From Pseudomonas sp. N40(2020) (GTDB taxonomy: Bacteria > Pseudomonadota > Gammaproteobacteria > Pseudomonadales > Pseudomonadaceae), in contig NZ_JACSZV010000005.1 of the NCBI RefSeq assembly GCF_014472415.1, positions 124,001-188,000 of the forward strand: 64,000 nucleotides of DNA. The letters run 5' to 3'. The position numbers and the translations under genes are program-made. Of the stretch, positions 26,601-36,102 are shown in pieces. The stretch's first letter is position 1; the number at the start of each line of letters is the position of its first letter. A model generated the notes under the pieces. The model did not search any database. It saw only the letters and a list, made by a program, of their open reading frames with translations, and was not told the DNA's origin.

Positions 26601-29600
26601 CCTCGGCGGTACCCTGACCCTGGGCGGCACCAATGCGTTGACCCTCGGCGGTGTGGTCGCCGGTATCGGCGGACTGGTCAAAAATGGCGCCGCCGACCTG
26701 ACCCTCAACGGCGCTAACACCTATTTCGGCAACACCGCACTGAACACCGGCAAGCTGATTGTCGGCAGCAACACCGCGCTGGGCTCGGGCACATTGAACG
26801 CGGCGGCAGGCACGACGCTGGACGCCAACACCGCCGTCAGCCTGAACAATGCAGTGGCCCTGGCCGGTGCCTTGAATGTCGGCGGCACGGCCGATCTGAC
26901 CCTGACCGGTCTGGTCAGCGGCGCCGGCAGTCTGGTGAAAAACGGCACGGCCAATCTGATCCTCAACGCGGCGAACAACTTCCTCGGCGGCACGACCCTG
27001 AACGCCGGCACCCTGACTGTCGGCAACAGTTCGGCGCTGGGCAGTGGTGCGTTGACCGTGGGCGGCGCCGCAACGCTGGACAGCAATTCGCCGCTGGTTT
27101 CGCTGAACAACGCATTCGCCCTCAATGCCGCACTGACCGTCGGCGGCACGCAGAACCTGACCCTCGGCGGCGTCACCAGCGGCACTGGCGAGCTGATCAA
27201 GAACGGCGCGGCCAATCTGACACTCAACGGCAACAACACCTTCAGCGGCGGCACCACCCTCAACGGCGGCACCCTGACTCTCGGCAACGCCAACGGTTTG
27301 GGCACTGGCGCATTGATTGTTGGCGGCGCGGCAACACTGGATAACAGCGCTTCCTTCGGCATCGGCAATGCGATCACGTTGAACGCCGGTCTGACCGTCG
27401 CGGGCAACAATGACCTGAGCCTCAACGGCATCATCGACGGCGCCGGCAGCCTGACCAAAAACGGTCTGTCTGACCTGACGCTGGCGGGCAACAACACCTT
27501 CACCGGCGCACTGAACATCGTGTCCGGCAGCGTCACCACCCTCAACACCAACGCACTGGGCAACACCTCTGGCGTGAATATCAGCGCCGGCGCGGGGCTC
27601 AATCTGGGTAGCGACGCCAGCCTTGGCGCGCTGACCGGCAGCGGCAATGTGCAGCTCACCGGCAGCAACACGCTGACCGTCGGCGGCGGCAACGTCACCA
27701 GCACCTTCGACGGCGGCCTCAGCGGCAGCGGTGGCGTGATCAAGGTCGGCACGGGCACGTTGAACCTCACCGGGATCAACGGCATTACCGGCAACACCGC
27801 CATCAATGGCGGCACCGTGGATCTCAGCGGTTCGCTGGCCAGCGCGCAGGTCAACGTCAACACCGGCGGTACCCTGACCGGTACCGGGTCGGCGCTTGGT
27901 GCTGTGAACGTTAGCAGCGGCGGGCATCTGGCGTTGTCGTCGGGCAACCAACTGTCCGCCGGTGCGCTGACCCTCGCTGCCGGCAGCAACGTCGATGTGG
28001 CGCTGGGCACACCCTCGACCGCCTCGCTGATGAATATCGGTGGCAACCTCACCCTCGACGGCAATCTCAATGTCACCGATGCCGGTGGTTTCGGTGTCGG
28101 TGTATACCGCCTATTCAACTACACCGGTGCCCTGACCAATCTGGGTCTGGACGTTGCCGGCGTGCCGGTCGGTTACGCGCTCGGCGATCTGGTGGTGCAG
28201 ACCGGGGTGGCCAATCAGATCAACATTCAAGTGTCGGCACCGAACTCCAACATCCGTTACTGGGACGGCAGCCAGACCATTGCCAACGGCGTCGTCGATG
28301 GCGGCAGCGGCATCTGGAACGCGGTCGGCACCAACTGGACCGACGCCAACGGGCTGGTCAATCAGCCCTGGGCCGGCGACTTCGCGGTGTTCCAGGGCAC
28401 GGCGGGTACGGTGACAGTTAACGGCACGCAGTTGGTCACTGGCATGCAGTTCCTCACCGATGGTTACAGCCTGGTCAACGGCACGGCGGGTCAGTTAACC
28501 GCCGTCAATGGCACTGGCGGGACCACGGCGGTGCGGGTCGATCCGGGCGTGACCGCCACCATTGGCGTGAACATCGATGGCAGCGGCATTCTCAACAAAC
28601 TCGACACGGGCACCTTGGTGCTCAACGGCGCCAACACCTACAGCGGCGGCACGCAACTGGACGGTGGCAAGATTATCGTCGGCAGCAACACGGCGTTGGG
28701 CAGCGGCACGCTGACCGCTAATGCCGGTACGCAACTGGACAGCAACGCAGCAGTGACCCTCGGCAACGCCGCAACGCTCAACGGCAACCTGACCGTGGTC
28801 GGCAGCAATGCGCTGACCCTCAACGGCGTGATCGGCGGCACGGGCGGTCTGATCAAAAACGGCGCGGCCAACCTGACCCTCGGCGGCAACAATGCCTTCC
28901 TTGGGCCAGTGGCGCTGAACGCGGGCGGACTGATTCTGGCGTCGAACGCGGCGTTGGGTTCGGGCACCTTGAACGCGGCGGGCGGCACCACGCTGGATGC
29001 CGCCACCGCAGTTTCGGTAAACAACGCGGTCAACCTGGCCGGCAATCTCGGCATCGGCGGCACGGCGAATCTGACCCTTGCCGGGACTATCAACGGCGCC
29101 GGCAGCCTGACCAAAAACGGCGCGGCCAACCTGACCCTGAGCGGCAATAACAACTTCCTCGGCGGCATCAACCTGAGCGCTGGCACCCTGACCGCCGGCA
29201 GCAATTCGGCGTTGGGTCTGGGCAACTTGACGGTGGCCGGCGCCTCGGCGCTGGACAGCAACAGTGCGCTGAGCCTGGGCAACAACGTGGTGCTCAACGC
29301 CAACCTGAGCAACACCGGCAGCAACAACCTGACCCTCGCGGGAGTCGTCAGCGGCGCTGGCGGGCTGATCAAGAATGGCGCGTCGAACCTGACCCTCAAC
29401 GGCATCAACACCTTCAGCGGTGGCACCACGCTGAATGCCGGCACAGTGACCCTCGGCACTGGCGCTTCGCTGGGTGCCGGCGCACTGACCGTGGCGGGTG
29501 CATCGACCCTCGACACCTCCGGACCGCTGGTGCTCGCCAACAGCTTCAACGTCAATGCCAATTTGAGCATCACCGGTAACAGCGGCCTGACGCTGGGCGG

Positions 29601-32600
29601 CGTGATCGCTGGCGCTGGTACGTTGACCAAGAACGGTCTGGCGGTCCTGACACTGAGCGGCAATAACACCTTCAACGGTCTCATCGATGTACTGGCCGGG
29701 AGCCTGAACACTGTCGGCAGCACCGCGCTGGGGAATAACGCCGCCGTCAATCTTGCCGTCGGTACCACGCTCAACATCGGCGATTCGACCAGCATCGGCA
29801 GCCTGACCGGTGACGGTACGGTTGGTATCGGTGACTTTGACACCCTGAGCATCGGAGGCAACAACCAGAGCAGCACATTCGCTGGCGTCCTCAGGGACGG
29901 CATCGATCCGGGTGGGTTGACCAAGCTGGGCAGCGGTACATTGACCCTGACCGGCAACAACACCCTCACTGGCGACACCAACGTCAACGCCGGCACCTTG
30001 CAGGTCAACGGTTCGCTGGCCAGCGGCAACGTGCTGGTCAACAGCGGCGGCACCCTCGGCGGCGGCGGTACATTGACCGGTGCAGTGACGGTGGCCGATG
30101 GCGGGCATCTGGCGGGTGTCACTGGCAGCACCTTGTCGGTGGATTCGCTGGTGTTCAACGGCAACTCCAACTTCGACGTCGGCCTCGGTACGCCGGTGTC
30201 CGGTGGCGGCAATGCGCTGGTCAACGTCGGCGGCAACCTGACCCTCGACGGCACTCTCAACGTCAGCGACATCGGCGGCTTCGGCAGCGGCGTCTATCGC
30301 CTGATCAACTACACCGGCGGACTGACCGACAACGGCATGCTCATCGGCACCGTGCCGGGCAGCGTCACCCCGGGCGATCTGACTCTGCAAACCGCGCTGG
30401 CCAATCAGATCAATCTGCTGGTTACCGCACCGGGCGTCACCGTGCAGTTCTGGGACGGCAATCAGCTGATCGCCAACGGTTCGGTCGATGGCGGCAGCGG
30501 CACCTGGGGAACTGGCATCACCGACTGGACCGACGTCAACGGCACCACCAATCAGGCCTGGACCAACAACTTCGCGGTGTTCCAGGGCGCGGCGGGCACT
30601 GTGACCGTCAACGGTGCGCAAACCATCACTGGCATGCAGTTCGTCACCGATGGCTACAGCCTGCAAAACGGCACGGCGGGTTCGCTGAATCTGGTCAATG
30701 GTTCACTCGGCAACGCCTCGGTACGGGTCGACCCGAACGCCACCGCGACCATCGGCGTGGCACTCAACGGCGCCGGCACCCTCGGCAAATACGACACCGG
30801 CACGTTGGTGCTCAACGCCGCCAACGGCTACACCGGCGGCACTGCGCTCAACGGCGGCAAGATCGTGGTCGGCAACAACGCAGCCCTCGGCACTGGCGTG
30901 TTGACGGCGGCCAACGGCACCGCGCTGGACAGCAACACCAGCGTCAGCCTCGCCAACGATGTGGTGCTCAACGGTGGCTTGAACGTCGCTGGCTCCAACG
31001 CCTTGACCCTCGGCGGTGTGGTCAGCGGCAGCGGCAGTCTGATCAAGACTGGCGCCTCGAGCCTGACCCTCAACGGCAGCAACACTTACAGCGGTGGCAC
31101 TCAGCTCAACGCCGGCACGCTGATCCTCGGCAACAACAGCGCGATCAGCAGCGGCGCACTGAGTGTGCTCGGCAACGGCAGCCTCGACAGCACCTCGGCG
31201 CTGCAACTGGCCAACGCCATCAACCTCGGCGCGCAACTGACCCTGGCTGGCACCCAGAACACCACGCTGCTGGGCGCTGTGACCGGCACTGGCAGTCTGG
31301 TGAAAAACGGCGCAGGTGACCTCGTGCTCAGCGGCGCCAACACCTACAGCGGTGGCACTACGCTGAACGGTGGCATTACTCGCGGCGACACCAGCAGCCT
31401 GCAAGGTGCGATCGTCAACAACGCGGCGTTGACCTTCGAGCAGAATGCTGACGGCAGCTACACCGGCAACCTCACCGGCACCGGTACGCTGAACAAAACC
31501 GGCAGCGGCGAATTGCTCCTCACCGGCAACAACACCTTCACCGGCAACACCTCGGTGCAGGCCGGCGCATTGACCATCAACGGCGTGCTCAACAGCGCCA
31601 ATGTCAACGTCGCCAGCGGTGCGAGTATCGGCGGTGGCGGGCAACTCGGCGGGGCGCTGCAACTGGCCGACGGCGCAACACTGGCCGGTGGCGGCACGGC
31701 GACGCCGTTGTCAGTGGGCTCGCTGGCGTTGTCCTCGGGCACCGACCTGGACTTCAGCCTCGGTTCGGCCACCAGCTCTACAACAGTGGTCAACGTCGCT
31801 GGCAACCTGACCCTCGACGGCACGCTGAACATCAGCAACGCCGGCGGCTTCGGTACCGGGGTCTATCAACTGTTCAGTTACGGCGGCAGCCTGACCAACA
31901 ACGGTCTGGTCTATGGCAGCCTGCCGGTCTCGGCGGCCAACTTGACCCTGCAAACCGCCATCGCCAACCAGATCAATCTGCTGGTGCAAGGCACGCCGGG
32001 CGAGGTGCAGTTCTGGAACGGCGGCACCACCAATCCTGATGGCAGCATCGGGGGCGGCAGCGGTGTGTGGGGGCCGGACACCAACTGGACCGATCCGACC
32101 GGCACCCAGGCGTTGGCGTCCAACGGTCAGTTCGCGGTGTTTGGTGGGCAGGGCGGTACGGTCACCGTCCAGGGCAATCAGAACTTCACCGGCCTGCAAT
32201 TCCTCGCCAACGGTTACAGCCTTGTGCCTGGAGCTGGCGGCACGCTGACTCCGGTCAACGGTGCCGACGGCAGTCTCGCACCCGTGCGGGTCAATGCCGG
32301 TGCGAGTGCGGAAATCTCCACACCGCTGGTGGGCACGGGCGGTATCGAGAAACTGGATTCCGGCACCTTGGTACTGAGCGGCGCCAACACTTACAGCGGT
32401 GGCACCACCGTCAGTGGCGGTACGCTGATCGGCAACACCAGCAGCCTGCAAGGCAACATTCTCAACAACGCTTCGCTGGTGTTCCAGCAGAGCGCCAACG
32501 GTCAGTTCAATGGTCTGCTCAGCGGTATCGGAGCAATGGCCAAACGCGGTGCGGGCACGTTGTTGTTGACCGGTAACAATCCGTTCAGCGGCACCGTGTC

Positions 32601-34182
32601 GGTTGATCAAGGCGTACTGCAAGTCGGCAGCCGCGCCGCACGCGCCTCGTTGGGCGGGCAAGTCACCGTGGCCAACGGCGCGGCTCTGAGCGGTAACGGC
32701 AGCGTCGGTTCAATCGTCAACAACGGTCTGGTGGTGTCAGGTGGCGAGGCGGGAACCCTGAGCGTCGCCGGTAACCTGACCAATGCTCCAACCGGTGTGT
32801 TGGCGCTGACCATCAGTTCGCCAACCGCTACACCGTTGGCAGTCGGCGGTACGGCGGCGCTTGGCGGCGGCTTGCAGGTGAATTCGCTCGCACCGTTCAC
32901 CGGCAACACCGTGTATTCGCTGATCACGGCGGGCGGCGGTGTCACCGGCACCTTCAGCAGTGCCGATTTGCCGCAGTACGCTTTCCTCAACAGCTCGCTG
33001 GTCTACGGTGCCGATTCGGTGACCCTGGCGGTCAGCCGCAACGGCAACTCGTTCGCCGACGTGGCGGCCACGGGCAACCAGCGCAACACCGCGTCGGCGT
33101 TGTCGCGTAACGGTGCGGCGGGGGCTGCGTTGCAGAACGAAATCGTCAACCTCAGCGTGGCCGGTGCACGCAATGCCTTCGACAGTCTGTCCGGCGAAAT
33201 CCACGCCAGCACAGCCAGCGCAATCCTTGAGGATTCGCGCTACGTGCGGGAGGCCGTCAACGATCGCATGCGCCAGCCTTCGTGCAGCGCGGCGGATGAT
33301 CCACGCCGCGCCCTGGCGCCAAGCGACAACCAACTGAGCAGCAACGGTTGCCCCGGCGAAATGGTCGGCTGGGCGCGCGCACTCGGCGCCTGGGGTGAAT
33401 CGGATGGCGACAGCAACAGCGCCAAGCTTGATCGCAACCTCAGCGGCTTCATGCTCGGCACCGACAAGCAGCTCGATGACCAGTGGCGCGTGGGCATGGC
33501 CGCCGGTTACACCCGCAGCGACCTCGACGCCCATGATCGTCGTTCGGATGCCACGGTCGAGAGCTACCACCTGGCGGCGTACCTCAACTCGCAGTTCGAC
33601 GCACTGGCCGTGCGTCTCGGCGCGGCTTATAGCTGGCACGACATCGAGACCAAACGCGACGTCAGCGTCGGCACCTACAACGACCGCTTGGAGGCCAACT
33701 ACGACGCACGCAGCGCCCAGGTGTTCGGCGAAGTCGGTTACACCATCGACGCCGCCGGTATTGCTCTGGAGCCGTTCGCCGGTCTGGCGTACGTCAACTA
33801 CGACACCGACAAGGCCAAGGAAAAAGGCGGAGTAGGTCGCTTGAAAGCCGATGCCGATCAAGACATCACCTTCTCTACCCTCGGCCTGCGCGCCGGCAAA
33901 GTCATCACCTTGGCCAACGGCGGGCAATTCACCCCGCGCGCGGCCGTCGGCTGGCGGCATGCCTTCGGCGACACCAAGCCTGACGCGGATCTGACCTTCA
34001 TCGACGGCGGCGCCTCGTTCAGCACTCAGGGCGTACCGATTGCCAAGGACAGTGCCATCGTCGAAGCCGGCGTGGATTTCCAGATCAGCCCGACCGGCAA
34101 ACTCGGAATCGGCTACTCGGGACAACTGTCGAACGACAACAACGATCACGCGATGACCGTCAGCTTCAGCCTTGGCTTCTGA
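23650..34182 (+). CDS. Giant type Va autotransporter with PATR passenger repeats
   Basis: The GTG at 23650 has AAGGAG 6 nt upstream; 3510 aa. A signal peptide of about 38 residues ends at TPALA. The passenger is a Gly/Asn/Thr/Leu-rich beta-helix with roughly 24 passenger-associated-transport repeats (GGTTLNAGTLTVGN-type), spaced by 75-80 residues. A larger module beginning with (Y/F)W-(D/N)G recurs three times (about 1538, 2266 and 2787), each with GGGSG or GGSG, NWTD/DWTD and a FAVF-type strand. The C-terminal 270 residues (from GEMVGWARALG) are an autotransporter barrel ending SFSLGF, preceded by a helical linker SGEIHASTASAILEDSRYVR. It should be anchored in the outer membrane, displaying a long adhesin-like fibre. 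No protease or pertactin-type catalytic motif was seen. Monocistronic, with its own terminator. Confidence 0.93.
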   Translation: MEARFGVALVSRFSPLSLAVHLSVAGLLLGGVSTPALATCSTAGSTVTCTGVPSLPLFLNNFNSATNGLTVNVNSGAQMNATLGGHVMDLTGVNISLNNSGTIDPALLGLVSVLSGGAFIGTGATSTVSVLNNASGIIRGTGMLLGLNLTSLDGLGIAVNNAAAGTTSITNNGTITSTGLSVGGITLADTPVVGVYGGSQVNMTNSSTGIINGRIAFETSAAGNTFTNAGTITGGVSMGASSTNTFTAVTGSSVNVGDGVQISVGLGGLIGINLTFAPTGTVDGGAGGTNSLILQNPVGVGGGITGVGTASSATYVNFNNLTINSGTWTLQGPLVSGATTLNGGIAQFNNNATFGSGVLTSNGGILQASNAGLNISNLISLGAGGVTVQGTNATTLSGVISGSGGLTKTGSSQLNLSAANTYLGNTTLNGGTVQVSNNQAFSTGTLNVTGATTLSAPGTISLANAISLGGTLTAGGTGALTLGGLISGGSGLTKTGTGSLTLSGANSGYTGTTTLSAGSLLVTNNDSLGSGALTTAAGTSLDSTANVTLANNIAMTGALNVLGSNALTLGGMLSGTGGITKSGTASLTLTGNNTNSGNTALNAGSLFVGSNTALGTGALNAAAGTTLDATAAVTLANAIALAADLTIGGTQALGLSGVISGAGNLIKNGTANLTLSGNNTFTGGTALNAGTLIVGSNTALGTGALTTAAGTTLDASTAVALTNAVSLGGNLDIGGSANLTLGGVVSGSGGLTKRGFTNLILNGANTFTGGTTLTAGTLTVGNDAALGTGALSVTDTATLDSNTAVSLNNNVNLNSALTLGGSSGLTLAGVINGAGQLIKNGAANLTLSGANTFTGGTTLNAGSLTVGNGAALGTGALTVAGAGTLNSSSAVTLNNAITLNANLTAGGANALTLGGVISGGNGLIKTGASSLTLNGANTYTGTTALNAGTLIVGSNTALGTGSVNASNGTTLDANTAATLANNVNLGGTLTLGGTNALTLGGVVAGIGGLVKNGAADLTLNGANTYFGNTALNTGKLIVGSNTALGSGTLNAAAGTTLDANTAVSLNNAVALAGALNVGGTADLTLTGLVSGAGSLVKNGTANLILNAANNFLGGTTLNAGTLTVGNSSALGSGALTVGGAATLDSNSPLVSLNNAFALNAALTVGGTQNLTLGGVTSGTGELIKNGAANLTLNGNNTFSGGTTLNGGTLTLGNANGLGTGALIVGGAATLDNSASFGIGNAITLNAGLTVAGNNDLSLNGIIDGAGSLTKNGLSDLTLAGNNTFTGALNIVSGSVTTLNTNALGNTSGVNISAGAGLNLGSDASLGALTGSGNVQLTGSNTLTVGGGNVTSTFDGGLSGSGGVIKVGTGTLNLTGINGITGNTAINGGTVDLSGSLASAQVNVNTGGTLTGTGSALGAVNVSSGGHLALSSGNQLSAGALTLAAGSNVDVALGTPSTASLMNIGGNLTLDGNLNVTDAGGFGVGVYRLFNYTGALTNLGLDVAGVPVGYALGDLVVQTGVANQINIQVSAPNSNIRYWDGSQTIANGVVDGGSGIWNAVGTNWTDANGLVNQPWAGDFAVFQGTAGTVTVNGTQLVTGMQFLTDGYSLVNGTAGQLTAVNGTGGTTAVRVDPGVTATIGVNIDGSGILNKLDTGTLVLNGANTYSGGTQLDGGKIIVGSNTALGSGTLTANAGTQLDSNAAVTLGNAATLNGNLTVVGSNALTLNGVIGGTGGLIKNGAANLTLGGNNAFLGPVALNAGGLILASNAALGSGTLNAAGGTTLDAATAVSVNNAVNLAGNLGIGGTANLTLAGTINGAGSLTKNGAANLTLSGNNNFLGGINLSAGTLTAGSNSALGLGNLTVAGASALDSNSALSLGNNVVLNANLSNTGSNNLTLAGVVSGAGGLIKNGASNLTLNGINTFSGGTTLNAGTVTLGTGASLGAGALTVAGASTLDTSGPLVLANSFNVNANLSITGNSGLTLGGVIAGAGTLTKNGLAVLTLSGNNTFNGLIDVLAGSLNTVGSTALGNNAAVNLAVGTTLNIGDSTSIGSLTGDGTVGIGDFDTLSIGGNNQSSTFAGVLRDGIDPGGLTKLGSGTLTLTGNNTLTGDTNVNAGTLQVNGSLASGNVLVNSGGTLGGGGTLTGAVTVADGGHLAGVTGSTLSVDSLVFNGNSNFDVGLGTPVSGGGNALVNVGGNLTLDGTLNVSDIGGFGSGVYRLINYTGGLTDNGMLIGTVPGSVTPGDLTLQTALANQINLLVTAPGVTVQFWDGNQLIANGSVDGGSGTWGTGITDWTDVNGTTNQAWTNNFAVFQGAAGTVTVNGAQTITGMQFVTDGYSLQNGTAGSLNLVNGSLGNASVRVDPNATATIGVALNGAGTLGKYDTGTLVLNAANGYTGGTALNGGKIVVGNNAALGTGVLTAANGTALDSNTSVSLANDVVLNGGLNVAGSNALTLGGVVSGSGSLIKTGASSLTLNGSNTYSGGTQLNAGTLILGNNSAISSGALSVLGNGSLDSTSALQLANAINLGAQLTLAGTQNTTLLGAVTGTGSLVKNGAGDLVLSGANTYSGGTTLNGGITRGDTSSLQGAIVNNAALTFEQNADGSYTGNLTGTGTLNKTGSGELLLTGNNTFTGNTSVQAGALTINGVLNSANVNVASGASIGGGGQLGGALQLADGATLAGGGTATPLSVGSLALSSGTDLDFSLGSATSSTTVVNVAGNLTLDGTLNISNAGGFGTGVYQLFSYGGSLTNNGLVYGSLPVSAANLTLQTAIANQINLLVQGTPGEVQFWNGGTTNPDGSIGGGSGVWGPDTNWTDPTGTQALASNGQFAVFGGQGGTVTVQGNQNFTGLQFLANGYSLVPGAGGTLTPVNGADGSLAPVRVNAGASAEISTPLVGTGGIEKLDSGTLVLSGANTYSGGTTVSGGTLIGNTSSLQGNILNNASLVFQQSANGQFNGLLSGIGAMAKRGAGTLLLTGNNPFSGTVSVDQGVLQVGSRAARASLGGQVTVANGAALSGNGSVGSIVNNGLVVSGGEAGTLSVAGNLTNAPTGVLALTISSPTATPLAVGGTAALGGGLQVNSLAPFTGNTVYSLITAGGGVTGTFSSADLPQYAFLNSSLVYGADSVTLAVSRNGNSFADVAATGNQRNTASALSRNGAAGAALQNEIVNLSVAGARNAFDSLSGEIHASTASAILEDSRYVREAVNDRMRQPSCSAADDPRRALAPSDNQLSSNGCPGEMVGWARALGAWGESDGDSNSAKLDRNLSGFMLGTDKQLDDQWRVGMAAGYTRSDLDAHDRRSDATVESYHLAAYLNSQFDALAVRLGAAYSWHDIETKRDVSVGTYNDRLEANYDARSAQVFGEVGYTIDAAGIALEPFAGLAYVNYDTDKAKEKGGVGRLKADADQDITFSTLGLRAGKVITLANGGQFTPRAAVGWRHAFGDTKPDADLTFIDGGASFSTQGVPIAKDSAIVEAGVDFQISPTGKLGIGYSGQLSNDNNDHAMTVSFSLGF

Positions 34183-34203
34183 TTTAGGGTCGAAGCACTT
34201 TTA

Positions 34204-34228
34204 GCCGCCCGAAAGGGCGGTTTTTTTT
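34204..34228 (+). terminator. Rho-independent terminator of the autotransporter gene
   Basis: CCGCCC (34205-34210), GAAA loop, GGGCGG (34215-34220), then eight T. It begins 22 nt after the stop codon. Confidence 0.95.
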
Positions 34229-34235
34229 GGTTAAA

Positions 34236-34320
34236 GCAAAAGATCGCAGCCTGCGGCAGCTCCTACACGGGAATTCGCGTTTTCCTGTAGGTGCTGTCGC
34301 AGGCTGCGATCTTTTGATCT
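34236..34320. repeat. REPIN (AGATCGCAGCCTGCGGCAGC family)
   Basis: AAAGATCGCAGCCTGCGGCA and its reverse counterpart ending CGATCTTTTGATC flank about 20 nt. It lies between the terminator and the DUF6124 gene, whose stop codon it touches. Confidence 0.8.
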
Positions 34321-34560
34321 TTATTGTTGCGGATCGATATTGTCCAAGGCCCGGTTGACTGCAAGTTCACCGAGCATGACGATCTGGGCGATGCCCAGCA
34401 CGGTGTTTCGATTGTGGCCGTTCAGCACGGCGGCAAATTCGGCCAGCATCACGTTGGCAGAGGCCAATGATTCGCAGGCGTTGGCGAGGAGAGATTCGGT
34501 GTCGATGTTGGGGGCGACCATGAACATGGTGCTGGGGGGATTTGGAGTAACTTTGACCAT
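34321..34560 (-). CDS. Small conserved Pseudomonas protein (DUF6124/DUF3077-like)
   Basis: The 79-aa protein starts at the ATG at 34560 with AAGGTGA upstream. It shows the family pattern TPNPP near the N-terminus, then ESLLANACESLASANVM and IVMLGELAVNRALDN. These are helical, soluble proteins common in Pseudomonas, usually in many copies per genome, with no known function. The longer upstream frame is instead the foldable leader described separately. Members of the family are often longer at the N-terminus, so this is a short version. Confidence 0.8.
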   Translation of the reverse strand: MVKVTPNPPSTMFMVAPNIDTESLLANACESLASANVMLAEFAAVLNGHNRNTVLGIAQIVMLGELAVNRALDNIDPQQ

Positions 34561-34599
34561 TGTGAAATCACCTTTCAAATCGATGGACTGACCCCATCT

Positions 34600-34700
34600 G
34601 CCGCCAAGCAGATTGGGTGGCAGGTTGCACAGGGTTGGCGGACCGAGAAAGGTGAATCGGCATCCCCGAAGGAATCCATGTGCAACCCGCCATAAAGTGA
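34600..34700 (-). ncRNA. Structured leader upstream of the DUF6124-like gene
   Basis: On the minus strand GGTTGCAC-type arms lie at 34679-34687 and 34623-34631 and pair over 9 bp, enclosing about 47 nt. That loop itself holds a small hairpin (GGATTCC/GGGGATGCC). The tract ends about 40 nt before the gene start. I recall similar GGGTTGCACATGG-type leaders before related genes in Pseudomonas, but did not check this. It may be a cis-regulatory RNA. Confidence 0.35.
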
Positions 34701-34728
34701 GTCCGGCACCCATAAGCGCCTGAAACTT

Positions 34729-34935
34729 TCATGACAGAACCTGCAACACCTTTCCGGGCCGCCAAGCCCGACCGCTGTATTTCAGCGACCGAGAAACAAT
34801 AGGCACAGCCCGCAAGGCACACAAGCCGGGCGATTCTGGCGTTGTTGTAGGCAAAGACGCAACCCGCCGTAGCCCAAACATGTAACCAGTGAAATCGGTG
34901 TAGGAACCGTCTAACAGTGGCAGATGATTTTTCAT
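34729..34935 (-). CDS. Possible small protein (68 aa), doubtful
   Basis: A 68-codon frame starts at the ATG at 34935 with AAAGGG 5 nt upstream. It begins MKNHLPLLDGSYTDFTGYMFG and ends in a basic tail. There is no recognisable domain or signal. It precedes the leader of the DUF6124-like gene on the same strand. Its codon use is not decisive and it may not be translated. The rest of 34561-35067 holds that leader and the selD promoter region. Confidence 0.3.
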   Translation of the reverse strand: MKNHLPLLDGSYTDFTGYMFGLRRVASLPTTTPESPGLCALRAVPIVSRSLKYSGRAWRPGKVLQVLS

Positions 34936-35067
34936 CAGGGCCCTTTCTGCGCTTTTGCAGTGAAGTGTTCATTGACTGCTCGCGTAGGCGCCTTGACAGT
35001 CACCAGACAAATTGCAAGTTCCGCTCTCTGCTAGAATCCGCCCCATTCCCTGCCAGAGACCCTCCTG

Positions 35068-36102
35068 ATGAGTGAGCCGATTCGTCTGACCCAATACAGC
35101 CACGGTGCCGGTTGTGGCTGCAAGATTTCTCCGCAGGTGCTGGAAGTGATTCTGGCCGGTAGCGGCGCGCAGAACCTTGATCCGAAGCTGTGGGTCGGCA
35201 ATGCCTCGCGCGATGACGCGGCGGTGTATGAGATCGATGCCGAGCGCGGCGTTGTGTCGACCACTGATTTTTTCATGCCGATTGTCGATGACCCGTTCGA
35301 CTTCGGCCGTATCGCCGCGACCAACGCGATCAGCGACATCTACGCCATGGGCGGCGATCCGTTGATGGCGATTGCGATCCTCGGCTGGCCGGTGAATGTA
35401 CTGGCGCCGGAAGTGGCGCGGGAAGTGATTCGCGGCGGGCGTGCGGTGTGCGACGCCGCAGGTATTCCGCTGGCCGGCGGGCACTCGATCGATGCACCGG
35501 AGCCGATCTTCGGCCTGGCCGTGACCGGTCTCGTCGAAAAACGCCACATGAAGCGCAACGACACCGCCACCGCTGGTTGCTTGCTGTACCTGACCAAACC
35601 GCTGGGCATCGGCATCCTCACCACCGCCGAGAAGAAGGGCAAGTTGCGCCACAGCGACGTTGGCGTGGCTCGCGACTGGATGTGCACGTTGAACAAACCC
35701 GGCAGCCGCTTCGGCAAACTGGCCGGCGTCACCGCGATGACCGACGTCACCGGTTTCGGACTGCTCGGGCATCTGGTGGAAATGGCCGATGGCAGTCAAC
35801 TGACCGCGCGCATCCGTTATGACCTCGTGCCGCGTCTGGACAGCGTCGAGTATTACCTCGATCAGGGCTGTGTGCCCGGCGGTACGTTGCGCAATTTCGA
35901 CAGTTACGCAAGCAAGGTTGGGCGCGTGCAGGAGTTGCACAAGCGCGTGCTGTGCGACCCGCAAACCAGCGGCGGCCTGCTCATCGCAGTCACGCCTGAA
36001 GGCAATGACGAGTTCCTCGCCGTCGCCGCCGAACTGGGCCTGAACCTGGCGCCCATCGGCGAATTGGTTGAGCGACAGAGCAACGCAGTCGAGGTGATTT
36101 GA
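35068..36102 (+). CDS. selD: Selenide, water dikinase SelD
   Basis: SelD makes selenophosphate from selenide and ATP, the selenium donor for selenouridine and selenocysteine. The 344-aa protein has the glycine/cysteine loop GAGCGCK with catalytic C16 and K19, the ATP-binding DDAAVY and STTDFFMP segments, and the C-terminal DPQTSGGLL motif. It uses Cys, not selenocysteine, at the active site. It overlaps the mnmH start by 1 nt (TGATG), so the operon supplies and consumes selenophosphate for tRNA. No selA/selB is in the window. Confidence 0.97.
   Translation: MSEPIRLTQYSHGAGCGCKISPQVLEVILAGSGAQNLDPKLWVGNASRDDAAVYEIDAERGVVSTTDFFMPIVDDPFDFGRIAATNAISDIYAMGGDPLMAIAILGWPVNVLAPEVAREVIRGGRAVCDAAGIPLAGGHSIDAPEPIFGLAVTGLVEKRHMKRNDTATAGCLLYLTKPLGIGILTTAEKKGKLRHSDVGVARDWMCTLNKPGSRFGKLAGVTAMTDVTGFGLLGHLVEMADGSQLTARIRYDLVPRLDSVEYYLDQGCVPGGTLRNFDSYASKVGRVQELHKRVLCDPQTSGGLLIAVTPEGNDEFLAVAAELGLNLAPIGELVERQSNAVEVI

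Noticed and set aside
24244..32661. Very long open frames on the strand opposite the autotransporter (one of 1235 codons)
   Set aside because: They mirror a repetitive, GC-biased gene; their residues are compositionally odd, with no domains, starts or ribosome sites. The plus-strand protein has a signal peptide, repeats and a barrel.
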